A DNA stretch of 64,000 nucleotides from Phycisphaerae bacterium. Its GTDB lineage: Bacteria > Planctomycetota > Phycisphaerae > UBA1845. This document shows, one piece after another, positions 21,534 to 31,050 of this stretch. Made by a program: the position numbers and the translations under genes. The notes under the pieces were generated by a model, which searched no databases, was not told the origin of the DNA, and was given only the letters and a program-made list of their open reading frames with translations. Numbering within the stretch: the first letter of the stretch is position 1; the number at the start of each line of letters is the position of its first letter. The DNA lies in assembly GCA_022072505.1 (NCBI GenBank), contig JAJVHU010000019.1:97754-161753 (forward strand). The letters run 5' to 3'.

Positions 21534-21633
21534 CCGCGCTGGGGCGGATCAGCGCGACGTTTCCGGTCGATCCACCCTGATGCTTTCAGCCCCGGCGGCA
21601 GGGGCGTCTGAAGGGATCGACACAGGTGTTTGA

Positions 21634-23451
21634 ATGAATCTTCGATCTTGCATAACGGAAGAGTTATTGCCCTTTGTCAAGCAGCCGGGCCAGTACATCG
21701 GCGGCGAGATCAATCAGCTTTGCACGGAAGATCGTTGGCGGTCCGCCGCTGTCCGCGTCGCCGTGGCTTTTCCCGACACGTACACGATCGGCATGAGCCA
21801 CCTCGGGTGCCAGATCCTTTACTGGCTGATCAATCACACCTCGGGATGCGCCGCCGACCGGGTTTACGCGCCGTGGACGGACGCCGAGGCGATCATGCGC
21901 CGGAAGCGGTTGCCGCTTTTCACCTGGGACACCCGGCAGCCGGTGGCGGACGCGGATATTCTGGCCATCTCGCTTCAGTATGAGATGAGCTTCTCGACGG
22001 TCCTGACGCTGCTTGATCTGGCGCAAATTCCTTTGTACGCCGCGGATCGGTCGGATGAGCACCCGCTGGTGATCGCGGGGGGGCCGCAGGCGGACAACCC
22101 GGAGCCGATGGCGCCCTTTCTGGATCTGGTGGTGCTGGGCGACGGCGAGGACTCGATGTCCGCGCTGCTGGCGACGGTGAAGGAACTCAAGACCGCCGGA
22201 GTCCGTCGGCGCGACATGATCCTTGAGATCGCGCGCCGGCATGACTGGGCGTACGCCCCGGCGTATTACGACGTCGGGTATCACCGCGACGGGACGATCC
22301 GGTCGATCGAGCCGACCCGGCCGGGATTGCGTTCCCGCGTCGAGCGGTGTCAGACGCCGGATTTCGAGCATGCGCCGTTTCCGCTGCGGCCGATCGTTCC
22401 CTTTGTCGAGGTCGTTCACGATCGTTTTGCGATCGAGATCATGCGCGGATGTCCGCAGCGGTGCCGGTTCTGCCACGCAGGATACACAAAGCGACCCCTG
22501 CGGCTGCGCACCGTCGATCAGATCATGAACATCGCGGAGGAGATGCACCGTGCGACCGGGATCGAGGAGTTCGGGCTCCTGTCGTTGTCGACGGCGGACT
22601 ACCCGCACCTCCGCGAGCTGGCGGAGCGGGCGAACCGGCAGTTCGCCTCGCGCCGGGTGAACATCTCGGTTCCGTCCCTGCGCGTCGACAAAATGCTGGC
22701 CAACATCCCCTGGATGGTGAACACGGTGCGCAAGGGGGGGCTGACGATCGCCGTCGAAGCCGCCCGGGACGACATGCGCGAGGCGATCCGGAAGAAAGTC
22801 ACGGACGGGAACCTGCTGGACGGCGTGCGCGAGGCGTACAAAGCGGGTTGGCGGTCGGTGAAGTTGTATTTCATGTCGGGGTTCCCCGGCGAACGCCCGG
22901 AGGATATTGACGGGATCTGGGAACTGAGTCGACAGGTCAGCGAAGCCCGGAAAGCGGTGGCGGGACATCCGGCGTCGGTCAAGGCGTCGGTCGGGTGGCT
23001 GGTTCCGAAGCCTTACACGCCGTTTCAGTGGGCGGCGCAGCCCCGAGTCGAGTACTTCGCGGGCGTGCGTCAGCGGTTTGTCGAGTTGATGCGGAATCAG
23101 CGCCGCGTGCCGGTGAAGGTGCAGATGCACGGCATCGAGCGGTCAATCCTTGAGGGGGTGTTCGCGCGCGGGGATCGGCGTCTCGCGCCCGTTATCGAGC
23201 GAGCCTGGCGGCTCGGGGCCAGGCTCGACGGTTGGGACGAGTGCTTCAAACCGCAGTTCTGGAAACAGGCGTTCGAGGAGGAGGGGATCGACCCGGACTG
23301 GTACGCCCACCGGGAGCGGGCCTCGACGGAAATCTTCCCCTGGACTCACCTTCACGGCGGTCCACCGGAGGATTATCTCCAGAATCAGTACGACGACGTG
23401 TTCGTGAAGATCGCGGCGCCGAAACCGCGCCCGGCGGTCGTCGCGGTCTGA
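21634..23451 (+). CDS. B12-binding-type radical SAM protein (TIGR03960-like)
   Basis: 605 residues. The N-terminal part (about 45-230) has the B12-binding-like fold with FPDTYTIGMSHLGCQIL and VIAGGPQADNPEP. The radical SAM core follows with the 4Fe-4S cysteines C273, C277 and C280 in GCPQRCRFC, then STADYPHL and an elongated SPASM-free C-terminal part ending in HLHGGPPEDYL. The whole matches the widespread uncharacterised family often found beside a DUF2344 protein; that partner is absent here. AGGTG lies about 8 bases before the ATG. The reaction is unknown; homologues occur near RNA and isoprenoid genes in many bacteria. Confidence 0.85.
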   Translation: MNLRSCITEELLPFVKQPGQYIGGEINQLCTEDRWRSAAVRVAVAFPDTYTIGMSHLGCQILYWLINHTSGCAADRVYAPWTDAEAIMRRKRLPLFTWDTRQPVADADILAISLQYEMSFSTVLTLLDLAQIPLYAADRSDEHPLVIAGGPQADNPEPMAPFLDLVVLGDGEDSMSALLATVKELKTAGVRRRDMILEIARRHDWAYAPAYYDVGYHRDGTIRSIEPTRPGLRSRVERCQTPDFEHAPFPLRPIVPFVEVVHDRFAIEIMRGCPQRCRFCHAGYTKRPLRLRTVDQIMNIAEEMHRATGIEEFGLLSLSTADYPHLRELAERANRQFASRRVNISVPSLRVDKMLANIPWMVNTVRKGGLTIAVEAARDDMREAIRKKVTDGNLLDGVREAYKAGWRSVKLYFMSGFPGERPEDIDGIWELSRQVSEARKAVAGHPASVKASVGWLVPKPYTPFQWAAQPRVEYFAGVRQRFVELMRNQRRVPVKVQMHGIERSILEGVFARGDRRLAPVIERAWRLGARLDGWDECFKPQFWKQAFEEEGIDPDWYAHRERASTEIFPWTHLHGGPPEDYLQNQYDDVFVKIAAPKPRPAVVAV

Positions 23452-23581
23452 CGGTCGCCTGACGTTGACGCCCCGGTGCGCGAGAGGTGTAATGCGTCCG
23501 ACGGTCCGGGCGGTAAGCACTGGATGCGAGGGATGACGCCGTCGTCGCATGACGCGGGCGTTGCTTCGAGGGGAGTCGCGC

Positions 23582-24457
23582 ATGTTCACGGGATTCGAGG
23601 GATCGACGCGGATACGGAGCTTCGCGCTGGCGGGGCTTGTGTGTGTGTGCCTGTCAGGTTGCCGGACGGACACGATCTTCAATTCCGGCGCCGCTCCGAA
23701 GGGACCGACCGTCGCGGTTCCGCAGACGCTCGCCCCGCGTCCGGTCGATCCGGAATACCTGCACGGGGTGCGCGAGGCGGACCTGATCGAGGAGGTCGTG
23801 ACGAGCCGGGAGGCATACGTCGCCTCGCTTCGTGCGCTGCACGAGTCGTACGCGAAGTCGGGACGCGCGATCGAGCGTGACCGCGCGGCGTACGAGTTGA
23901 GCGGCCTCGATCGGGTGCAATGCTTCCAGTACGTCGTGGAGGCGGAGGTTCCCCCCGCGGATCTGCGCCCCACCGAGGCGATCCCCGAAGCAGACAGGTT
24001 TTATGCCGAAGGCGTGAAGCTGATGAAGGAGGGCGGCTATCACGTTCCGGGCATCTACCGTCGGGATAAGATGCTCACGGCGCTGAAGCGGTTCAAGGCG
24101 CTGATCGAGCAGCACCCGACGAGCGACAAGATCGACGACGCCGCGTTCTACTGCGGGGAGATTCACAAGGAGTACTTTCCGGATCAGGAGTTGATCGCGG
24201 TCCGGTGGTATGAGCGGGCGATCGCGTGGAATCCGAAGACGCCGCACCCCGCTCGGTTTCAGGCCGCCGTGCAGTACGACTACCGCCTGCATGATCGCGC
24301 CCGGGCGCTGGAGTTGTATCACGGCGTTCTCGAACAAGAATCCGAGATCGACATCACGAACACGCGCTTCTCCTCGCGGCGCATTGATGAGTTGACGCGG
24401 GAGGGCGTGGCGGTGCGACCGAGATCCGCCGATGACGGGGAGACGGCGCCGCAGTAG
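23582..24457 (+). CDS. Lipoprotein with TPR-like repeats
   Basis: 291 residues from ATG 23582, preceded by GAGGGGAG. Signal peptide with lipobox LSGC, so it is probably lipidated at the Cys. The mature protein contains helical repeats in the region 150-270 (ALKRFKALIEQHPTSDKIDDAAFYCGEI; RWYERAIAWNPKTPHP; ALELYHGVLEQE), which resemble TPR/Sel1-type outer-membrane assembly proteins but cannot be placed with certainty. It starts a run of plus-strand genes with the next two membrane proteins. Confidence 0.78.
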   Translation: MFTGFEGSTRIRSFALAGLVCVCLSGCRTDTIFNSGAAPKGPTVAVPQTLAPRPVDPEYLHGVREADLIEEVVTSREAYVASLRALHESYAKSGRAIERDRAAYELSGLDRVQCFQYVVEAEVPPADLRPTEAIPEADRFYAEGVKLMKEGGYHVPGIYRRDKMLTALKRFKALIEQHPTSDKIDDAAFYCGEIHKEYFPDQELIAVRWYERAIAWNPKTPHPARFQAAVQYDYRLHDRARALELYHGVLEQESEIDITNTRFSSRRIDELTREGVAVRPRSADDGETAPQ

Positions 24458-24504
24458 ATCGCCGCAGGCCGCGCGGACCGGGTTGCGGGGGAGACAGGAC
24501 TCAG

Positions 24505-25107
24505 ATGCCGCGGGTATTCGCCTGGGTCGCCGGATGCGAGGTGTTCCTTCTCGCGGCGGCCCTCGTGCTGGGTCTGACCGCAACCGACCCCGTCGGCGTG
24601 CGCCGTCACGTCGGACTGGCGTTGTTCACGTCCTTGCTCGCCTGTCTGATTCATGCCGCGGTGCTGACGTACACGGCGGTCGTCGGGAAATTAATTCATC
24701 AGGCCGTCGCGTTGGGGGCGCTGGATCACGCGCCTTTCGAGGCCGCGAGAAACATTAAGCGGCGTCTGACGTCGCTGATCGGCGCCGGCATGTTGCCGGT
24801 CGCCGTCGTCGTGGGCACCGGAGCGTGGCGCCTGTCGGGGACGGCGGGTCAGCGCTGGCACCTGCTCGCCGCCGGCGCGGCGTGCATCATGAGCGCCGTG
24901 GTGTTTTACCGGCAATACGAGCTTCTTGCGCAGGCGGCCGAAATCCTCGCGGACGTGATGAAGACGTACGAACGTTCCCGCGCTCGACCGGCGATCCGTC
25001 CGTCAGCACAAGGAAGCAAACCGGCCCCCGGGATGGCGGTCGCGCATCCTCCCGGAAGCCCGCCGGACCCCCTCGTTGCTGGAGAGCCGCAGGATGTCGC
25101 CGGCTGA
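24505..25107 (+). CDS. Four-TM membrane protein of unknown function
   Basis: 200 residues with four hydrophobic helices (about 5-25, 38-60, 95-112, 125-145) and no recognised motif. The C-terminal 50 residues are Pro/Ala/Arg-rich and probably disordered. Its end overlaps the start of the GT-C-like glycosyltransferase gene by 14 bases, so the two are probably translated together. I do not recognise a family. Confidence 0.65.
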   Translation: MPRVFAWVAGCEVFLLAAALVLGLTATDPVGVRRHVGLALFTSLLACLIHAAVLTYTAVVGKLIHQAVALGALDHAPFEAARNIKRRLTSLIGAGMLPVAVVVGTGAWRLSGTAGQRWHLLAAGAACIMSAVVFYRQYELLAQAAEILADVMKTYERSRARPAIRPSAQGSKPAPGMAVAHPPGSPPDPLVAGEPQDVAG

Positions 25108-26839
25108 TCTCCCGCACGCACGCAACCCCGCCGTCGGCGCCGCCGGCCTTCGTTCCGGCGCGGAGGGCCCGCGGCGAATTCGGGGGATCGCCGCCCTGAT
25201 GCTGGCGGCGGCTCTTGTCGTGCGGCTTGCGCTGGTGTTTCAGTCGAAACCCCCGGTTGAGCAGGGGCTTTACGTCGACGACGCCTTCATCGCGCACAAG
25301 ATCGCGCAGAACATCGCGGACGGAAAAGGAATCGCGCAGGGCGGGAGGCCCACCAACGGATTCCAGCCCTTTTATGTGTTTCTTCTCGTTCCGATGCAGG
25401 CTTTTCTCGATCTTCATGCCGCGACGCGGGGGTCGGGAGTGATGAACGCCGTGCTCAGCGTGCTCGGTGCGGGGCTTGTTTTTCGAGTGTTGTCACGACG
25501 CTTCGGCGGCCGGGTCGGGTTGATCGGGCTGTTTTTGTGCGCCCTTTCCGCGCCGCTCGCGCGGGTGTCGCAGAACGGACTGGAGACGACCCTCGCGTTG
25601 ACGCTGATGCTGCTCGTGCTGGATCTTCACGTTCGAAGTCGTCGAGACGGCGTCGCGGAACGGCCGGATTCCGGGGTTGTCCTCGGAGGCGCCCTCGGGT
25701 TGGCGGTCCTGGCGCGCGTCGATCTGCTGCTCCTTGCGGTTCCGGTCGGCATCGAGCAGGTGTGGTCGCGGATGCGCCGGGGGCGCGCGGGTTCGGCCGC
25801 GGCAATGCTGACCGCGGCCGGACTGGTTGCCGGACCGTGGTTTGCCTGGAGTTGGGTGACGTGCGGCCGCCTGATGCCGGTCAGCGGTCCGGCGACGCGG
25901 ACGATCGCCCAGCTTTATGCGGATCCCGCCGGGCCTACCGGCGACGCCGCCTACTTTCCGCTCGGCGAGGCGCCGTTTTCGTTCTACCGGGCGCATCTGG
26001 CCAGCGCGATCCGGCATGTCGCCGAGGAGTCGCCCCTGAGTCTTCCGGTGCGTTATGTCGGCGAGGCGCCGCCTTGGGCGTGCCTCATCTGGACAGGGGC
26101 GTGGGCGATCGTCGCCTACCTTCTTCACCGCGGGTTGCCACGCGACGATCCCCGGCAAGGGAGGTTTCGCCGACTGCTCGTTGAGGCCAGACCGGCGTGG
26201 GTCTTCTGCGGATTGCTCGTCGTCGGATACGCCTGCTGGTGCTTCGGGAACTGGTGGATGTGGCGTTACATGGCGCCGGCGGCGGTGTTGCTTGTCCTCC
26301 CCTCGGCGTTGTGGGTGGACACGGTCCTGGACTCGGCGGCGCAGCGATCGCGGGCCGGCGCAGCGGCGCTTTCCGTCGCTCTTGCCGCGATCTACGTCGC
26401 TGCGGCGGTTCGAGGTCATGTGACGCTCTTCCGGGATCCGCCGATGATCAACGAACCCCGGATGTACCTCGACGCGCTGGATCTTCGGGACAGGCTGGAG
26501 CCTGAGGCTCGCGTCGGCACGTTTGAAAGCGGAATCCTCGACTACTTCCTGCAACGCGAGGTCATCAACCTTGACGGGAAAACAAATGAAGCCGCTCACC
26601 GGGCGCTCGCCGAGGGCCGGATGCATGAATTGCTCGACGAACTGAGGATTGACTACGTGGTTTCCAGCCCGCCGCTCGTGCGGGATCTGCTGCTTCGCCG
26701 CGGGCACTGGCCGGAAGGAACCCTCTCGGTCGTCGGGCGATTGCGGCACAACGTCATTCTCCGGGTGATGCCGCCTGTCCCGGCGGCGGGTTCTTCCGAG
26801 CCTTTGCCGACAGGTGACGACAGGGACGCCGGGGGTTAG
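25094..26839 (+). CDS. GT-C-like membrane glycosyltransferase
   Basis: 581 residues with roughly ten membrane helices. After TM1 the loop YVDDAFIAHKIAQNIADGKG carries the paired Asp residues typical of the first periplasmic loop of dolichyl/polyprenyl-phosphate sugar transferases (PMT/ArnT-like). The periplasmic C-terminal region (from about 440) includes DYVVSSPPLVRDLLL. Such enzymes transfer sugars from polyprenyl phosphate to lipids or proteins at the periplasmic face. The specific sugar and acceptor cannot be read. Start at ATG 25094, closely after a GGAG; overlap with the upstream membrane gene suggests coupling. Confidence 0.75.
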   Translation: MSPADLPHARNPAVGAAGLRSGAEGPRRIRGIAALMLAAALVVRLALVFQSKPPVEQGLYVDDAFIAHKIAQNIADGKGIAQGGRPTNGFQPFYVFLLVPMQAFLDLHAATRGSGVMNAVLSVLGAGLVFRVLSRRFGGRVGLIGLFLCALSAPLARVSQNGLETTLALTLMLLVLDLHVRSRRDGVAERPDSGVVLGGALGLAVLARVDLLLLAVPVGIEQVWSRMRRGRAGSAAAMLTAAGLVAGPWFAWSWVTCGRLMPVSGPATRTIAQLYADPAGPTGDAAYFPLGEAPFSFYRAHLASAIRHVAEESPLSLPVRYVGEAPPWACLIWTGAWAIVAYLLHRGLPRDDPRQGRFRRLLVEARPAWVFCGLLVVGYACWCFGNWWMWRYMAPAAVLLVLPSALWVDTVLDSAAQRSRAGAAALSVALAAIYVAAAVRGHVTLFRDPPMINEPRMYLDALDLRDRLEPEARVGTFESGILDYFLQREVINLDGKTNEAAHRALAEGRMHELLDELRIDYVVSSPPLVRDLLLRRGHWPEGTLSVVGRLRHNVILRVMPPVPAAGSSEPLPTGDDRDAGG

Positions 26840-26953
26840 GATGCGCTGCGGCGAAAGTCGCGGGGCAGCCGCCGCGCGGGGGCGTCGGGTCCGGCGCCGC
26901 CGCGCGGGGGCGGGCATCAAGTCGAGACGCGGTATCCGGAGGCCAGGTCGATC

Positions 26954-27367
26954 ATGCGCGCCGTCGTTCAGGATCAATTGTCGGTTTTTCTTAAGAACCG
27001 TCCGGGCATCCTCGCAGACCTTTGCGAAACCTTGTGCCGGCGCGACATTCATGTCCGCGCGATGACGGTGCTCGAGTCCTTCGACATCGGGACGGTGCGG
27101 ATGATCTGCGACAACGTCACGCTCGCCGAGGAATGTCTCGCGAAGTTCGGGGCGAGCTTCATCGTGGTGCGCGTGCTGGTTGTCGAGATCGCCAACCGCC
27201 CCGGTTCGATCGCGGCGATCGCCCGCACCCTGGCCGGCGCGGGCATCAATATCGAGTACTTATACGCCTCGGCGAGCCCCGGCTCCGAGCAGACGCTCGG
27301 CGTGCTGAGGATCGCGGACCGGGATTTCGAGCGGGCGATCGCGCTGGATTTCCCGGACGAGGTCTGA
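26954..27367 (+). CDS. Tandem ACT-domain regulatory protein
   Basis: 137 residues made of two ACT domains: KNRPGILADLCETLCRRDIHVRAMT and NRPGSIAAIARTLAGAGINIEYLY. Small free-standing double-ACT proteins bind amino acids and are often found beside or regulating amino-acid enzymes. The gene starts 114 bases after the glycosyltransferase. No partner gene is evident nearby. Confidence 0.8.
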   Translation: MRAVVQDQLSVFLKNRPGILADLCETLCRRDIHVRAMTVLESFDIGTVRMICDNVTLAEECLAKFGASFIVVRVLVVEIANRPGSIAAIARTLAGAGINIEYLYASASPGSEQTLGVLRIADRDFERAIALDFPDEV

Positions 27368-27448
27368 TCCACCGGTGATCCAGGACGACACGGCGATCGT
27401 GCCCGCTGCCGCACCGTCCGCATGCACGGATCTCGGGCGGTTGCGCGT

Positions 27449-29431
27449 CTACCGCTGGTAGTCGAGCCGCGTGAGCTTGTACTGGGAGCGCACGTAGATT
27501 TCCGCGCGCTCGTCGCGGTCGCGGTCGGCGACGATCAACCACGAGGCCCACCCGGGGCAAGGCTTCCGCACGAGGACTTCCCCCTTCGAATCCAGCACGC
27601 ACACCGCGCCGCCGTGGAAGAAGATCACTTCGTCCCCCGGGCGTCCGTCCACGTCGCCCAGCGCCAGGTGCTGCGGAAGCTGCATGTTCTCAACCTTCAG
27701 CTCCACCTTCCACAGTTCATGACCTTCGGCGTCCGTTGCGGTCAGCACGGCGGCTTTCGGCGGTCTCCACCCTCCCGGTTGCTGCTCGTCTCCGGCGACC
27801 GTGGACAGGTACACGACGCCCCAACTCGATCCGAGCTTGCCGACGGCGAACGTTTCCTGTCCGAACATGTCCGCCGTCGCCTTCTGAATCGGAAGCTCGA
27901 TCAGCGTCTCCCCGGCGGGGCTGATGCCCAGCACGCGCCCCTTATCCCGGACCCAGAACACGCGGTCATCGTACTTGCTGCCCCCGGACGAGAAGGCGAT
28001 GTTGCCGCCGCTGGCGCGCACGGACCACGTTTCTTTGAGGTGATCTTCGTTTACCGGCTCGGCCCCGCCGGGCATCGTGAAAGCGCCCGTGCGCTGCTCG
28101 AACGCTTCGTCGATCTCCTCCGCCGTCATCTTCTTCGCGCTCGGCAACGTCTCGCCGTCAAGCAGTTTGTCCAGGTCGGACCGCATTGCCTTCGTCGTGG
28201 GTTCCGTGATGAAACCGCTGTAGCGTCCCTGCGCCACGCCTTCCTTGTCGACGAGCACGGCTCCGAACGACCACTGCTCCTCGAAATATTCCCCGGCTGT
28301 CGCCCGATCCGGATCCAGGGCGACGACCACGCCGGGATCATGCCCGAGATCCTCGATCAGCTTGTCGGCGTTCGACCCGGTATGAACGTAAATGACGTGA
28401 ACGCCCCTGTCCGCGTAGTCACGCTGAATCTCCTCAAGTTTCTCAAGGCTGCGGTCGGTCTGCTGAAACCCGAACCCGCCGACCCCGAAGTGCAGCAGGA
28501 CGACGTGACCCCGGTAGTCGCTGAGAGAAACTCGCTCCCCGCCGTGAGCGGGCAGGTCGAACGCCGGCGCCTCCTGTCCGGACAACTCGAACTGCTGCGC
28601 TCCCGGACCACCCCCGCCCATCATGCCGCCGTAAAACTTCTCCACCTTCTTCGCCGACGACGGAGGGGAAAACGCGAGACGCGACTCCTCGAGCGGTTCG
28701 TTCACGCGGATGTCGCGGACGTCGTACACCACCTTGAATTCCGTCACCGACATCCCGCCCTGCGCCTGCTCCATCTGTTTCTTCATCATCTCCGAAAGGT
28801 CGATCTCGACCCGGCGGATCAGGCCGTCCCGCTTGCGCAGATAAACCCGCGCCGGCGTGTCCGAGGTCACCATCGGAATCTCGGACGCGTTCATCTTCCC
28901 CTCAAGCACGGCGCAGTCGTCGTCCCCGACGCGCTCGGAACCGGTGACGTCCAACTCCTTGAAGATCGACGTGAAGAGCTTCGCGGGCTTCGGCGAGAGC
29001 ATGATCTGCCCGACGGCGATGTTCATCCCCGCCAGCCCGAGGTACTCCTCGATCTGCTTCGCAACGTCCTCCTCGACCGGCTTGACCTGATACCGCTGCG
29101 TGTTCTTCACGTACACGGTCAACTCCCGCCCGTCGGATGCGACCGTGTGCGTCGGCGTATCAAGGCGGAAGCGCCGCGCCCCGGCCATCGCGAAGGTGAT
29201 CTTCTGCCCCTCGTTCATCCCCCCGAATGCCGCGTCGGTCTTCATTTCGACGATGCCGTCGTCGGAGTACGACTTCAGTTCGCGGAAGGTCTCGAACGTG
29301 CGCTTCAGCATGCTGATCGCCCGCTCGGAATACCCTTCCAGAGGATTGTCGTGCTCTTCAGCCTCCTGACCGGCGGCATTGACCGTGACCGAAACCGTCA
29401 GCAGCAGCGCGATTTGACGAGTGCGAAGCAT
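27449..29431 (-). CDS. Secreted multidomain protein: LolA-like, thioredoxin-like without cysteines, and propeller-like C-terminus
   Basis: 660 residues from ATG 29431, chosen because a signal peptide (IALLLTVSVTVNAAG) follows at once and GGGAG lies about 11 bases upstream. Residues about 30-280 look like the DUF2092/LolA-like fold (DDGIVEMKTDAA, DSRRRFRLDTPTH-like strands). Residues about 300-430 resemble a TlpA/AhpC thioredoxin domain (SGQEAPAFDLPAHGGERVSL), but the active-site region reads HFGVGGFGFQQ, so the Cys pair is missing and redox activity is unlikely. The C-terminal part (about 480-660) has repeated beta-strand motifs with DVDGRPGDEVIFF and DRDRDERAEIYV, like FG-GAP or PQQ-type propellers. 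Role unknown. Confidence 0.7.
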   Translation of the reverse strand: MLRTRQIALLLTVSVTVNAAGQEAEEHDNPLEGYSERAISMLKRTFETFRELKSYSDDGIVEMKTDAAFGGMNEGQKITFAMAGARRFRLDTPTHTVASDGRELTVYVKNTQRYQVKPVEEDVAKQIEEYLGLAGMNIAVGQIMLSPKPAKLFTSIFKELDVTGSERVGDDDCAVLEGKMNASEIPMVTSDTPARVYLRKRDGLIRRVEIDLSEMMKKQMEQAQGGMSVTEFKVVYDVRDIRVNEPLEESRLAFSPPSSAKKVEKFYGGMMGGGGPGAQQFELSGQEAPAFDLPAHGGERVSLSDYRGHVVLLHFGVGGFGFQQTDRSLEKLEEIQRDYADRGVHVIYVHTGSNADKLIEDLGHDPGVVVALDPDRATAGEYFEEQWSFGAVLVDKEGVAQGRYSGFITEPTTKAMRSDLDKLLDGETLPSAKKMTAEEIDEAFEQRTGAFTMPGGAEPVNEDHLKETWSVRASGGNIAFSSGGSKYDDRVFWVRDKGRVLGISPAGETLIELPIQKATADMFGQETFAVGKLGSSWGVVYLSTVAGDEQQPGGWRPPKAAVLTATDAEGHELWKVELKVENMQLPQHLALGDVDGRPGDEVIFFHGGAVCVLDSKGEVLVRKPCPGWASWLIVADRDRDERAEIYVRSQYKLTRLDYQR

Positions 29432-29560
29432 GTGTAAAACTCCCTGCGGCAGGATCATCCCGAGGCGCCGAACCCGGTTGCGCAACCCGGCCTCCTGCAA
29501 TGACTTCGTCGTTTCAGAACGTTTTCCGTTAATGTGCGGAATTGTCAAAGCGACCCGGGC

Positions 29561-31048
29561 TCAATCCGCCGGAACGCAGCGCCCTTTCGCCCAGGCCCGC
29601 AGCGCCTCGACCTGCTCCGCCATCGTCACCGACAGCGGCGGCGACGCCTCGACCGCTTTCAACAGGCGGGCGGTCGTAAGCTCCTCGCCTGCGTCGAACG
29701 CCTCGTGCAGCCCCGCGAGCACCGCCTGCTCGATCTCCGCGCCGCTGTAACCCTCGGCCGCCTTCGCCAGGGCGGGCAGGTCGAACGTCGCCGGATCCCG
29801 TGACCGTTTCCGCAGGTGAATCTCGAAGATGTCCATCCGGGTGGGGGGCTTCGGCAGATCAACGAAAAAGATCTCGTCAAACCGCCCCTTGCGCAACAGC
29901 TCCGGCGGCAGGGCGGCGATGTCGTTCGCCGTCGCCACCAGAAACGCCGGCGCCCGGTGCTCCTGCATCCACGTCAGCAGCGTGGCGAACATGCGACGGG
30001 AAAGCCCGCCGTCGGTGCTCTGACTCGCCGCCGACGCGAACGCCTTCTCGATCTCGTCGATCCAGAGCACGACCGGCGCCATCATCTCCGCCTGGCGCAG
30101 CGCGTCGCGCAGGCGCCGCTCGGACTCGCCGATGTACTTGTCATAAAGGGCGCCGACGTCCATCCGAAGCAGCGGCCGACGCCACGCCGTCGCGATCGCT
30201 TTCGCACACAGGCTTTTCCCGGCGCCTTGAACGCCCAGCAGCAGGATCCCGCGCGGCGGAGTCAGTCCGAACTCGATCGCGCGCCGTGACCACGTGTCCT
30301 CGCGTTGCTTCAACCAGCTTTTCAGCCGCCGCAGCCCGCCGATCTCCGACAAATCCAGCGGGCGGTCCACGAACTCCAGCAGCCCCGCCGATTGCAGCGA
30401 CTGTCGCTTGCGCAGCAGCAGGTTCGCGGCGTCCTGCTGATCGAACCGCCGGTCGCGGCAGACCGCTTCCCGCACCAGCATCCGCACCTGCCGCCGCGTC
30501 AGCCCCCGCAGGTTGCTGACGATGTTCTCCAGATCCGACCGGCGGATATCGATCTGGATCGCTCCGTCGCGGCGCTCTTCGGCCAGCGCTTCCTTGAGAA
30601 GTCGTTCGATCTCCTCGGCGTCGGGGAGCGACGCCTCAAAACGCGTCGTCCAGTCCGACAACACCGCCGGAACGTCCTCCCGGTGATCGATCAACACAAG
30701 CTGAAGGTCCGACGACTGACACTTGCGGATGAGGTTCCGCAGCAGTCGCAGCGTCCGGTCTTCCCGCAGGTGCGTGACCAGATCCAGAAGGACCGCGATC
30801 GTCGGGTCGCGCATTTCGTGCAGGTAATACAGCGCGGCCGCGGGGTTCTCCGTCTCGGGAACCGGCGGCTTGCCCGCGACCAGCCCGTCGCGCACGCCGC
30901 CGATGATCGACCACTGCCGCAGCGATCGCCCGAGCGCCATCGCGGCGTCGCGCACCAGCTCCAGAACGTATTCCTCCTCATGTGTGTGAACGAACACACA
31001 GGGATGCCGTCCCTCGAGCAACTCCCGCAGTCGATCCAGATCGGTCAT
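29561..31048 (-). CDS. AAA ATPase, Ycf46-like
   Basis: 495 residues. An N-terminal domain of about 230 residues with ILRxL-type helices is followed by a AAA+ module: Walker A GVQGAGKS (about 272-279), Walker B VVLWIDEIEKAF, sensor 1 VATAND and arginine finger region LRKGRFDEIFFVDLP. This plan is that of Ycf46, a AAA ATPase known in cyanobacteria and plastids and scattered in bacteria; its role is poorly known. The ATG lies two bases after the GTGA stop of the GT9 gene, and a GTG overlapping that stop is an alternative start. It is the last gene of an mnmA-GT9-AAA run. Confidence 0.85.
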   Translation of the reverse strand: MTDLDRLRELLEGRHPCVFVHTHEEEYVLELVRDAAMALGRSLRQWSIIGGVRDGLVAGKPPVPETENPAAALYYLHEMRDPTIAVLLDLVTHLREDRTLRLLRNLIRKCQSSDLQLVLIDHREDVPAVLSDWTTRFEASLPDAEEIERLLKEALAEERRDGAIQIDIRRSDLENIVSNLRGLTRRQVRMLVREAVCRDRRFDQQDAANLLLRKRQSLQSAGLLEFVDRPLDLSEIGGLRRLKSWLKQREDTWSRRAIEFGLTPPRGILLLGVQGAGKSLCAKAIATAWRRPLLRMDVGALYDKYIGESERRLRDALRQAEMMAPVVLWIDEIEKAFASAASQSTDGGLSRRMFATLLTWMQEHRAPAFLVATANDIAALPPELLRKGRFDEIFFVDLPKPPTRMDIFEIHLRKRSRDPATFDLPALAKAAEGYSGAEIEQAVLAGLHEAFDAGEELTTARLLKAVEASPPLSVTMAEQVEALRAWAKGRCVPAD

Positions 31049-31050
31049 GC

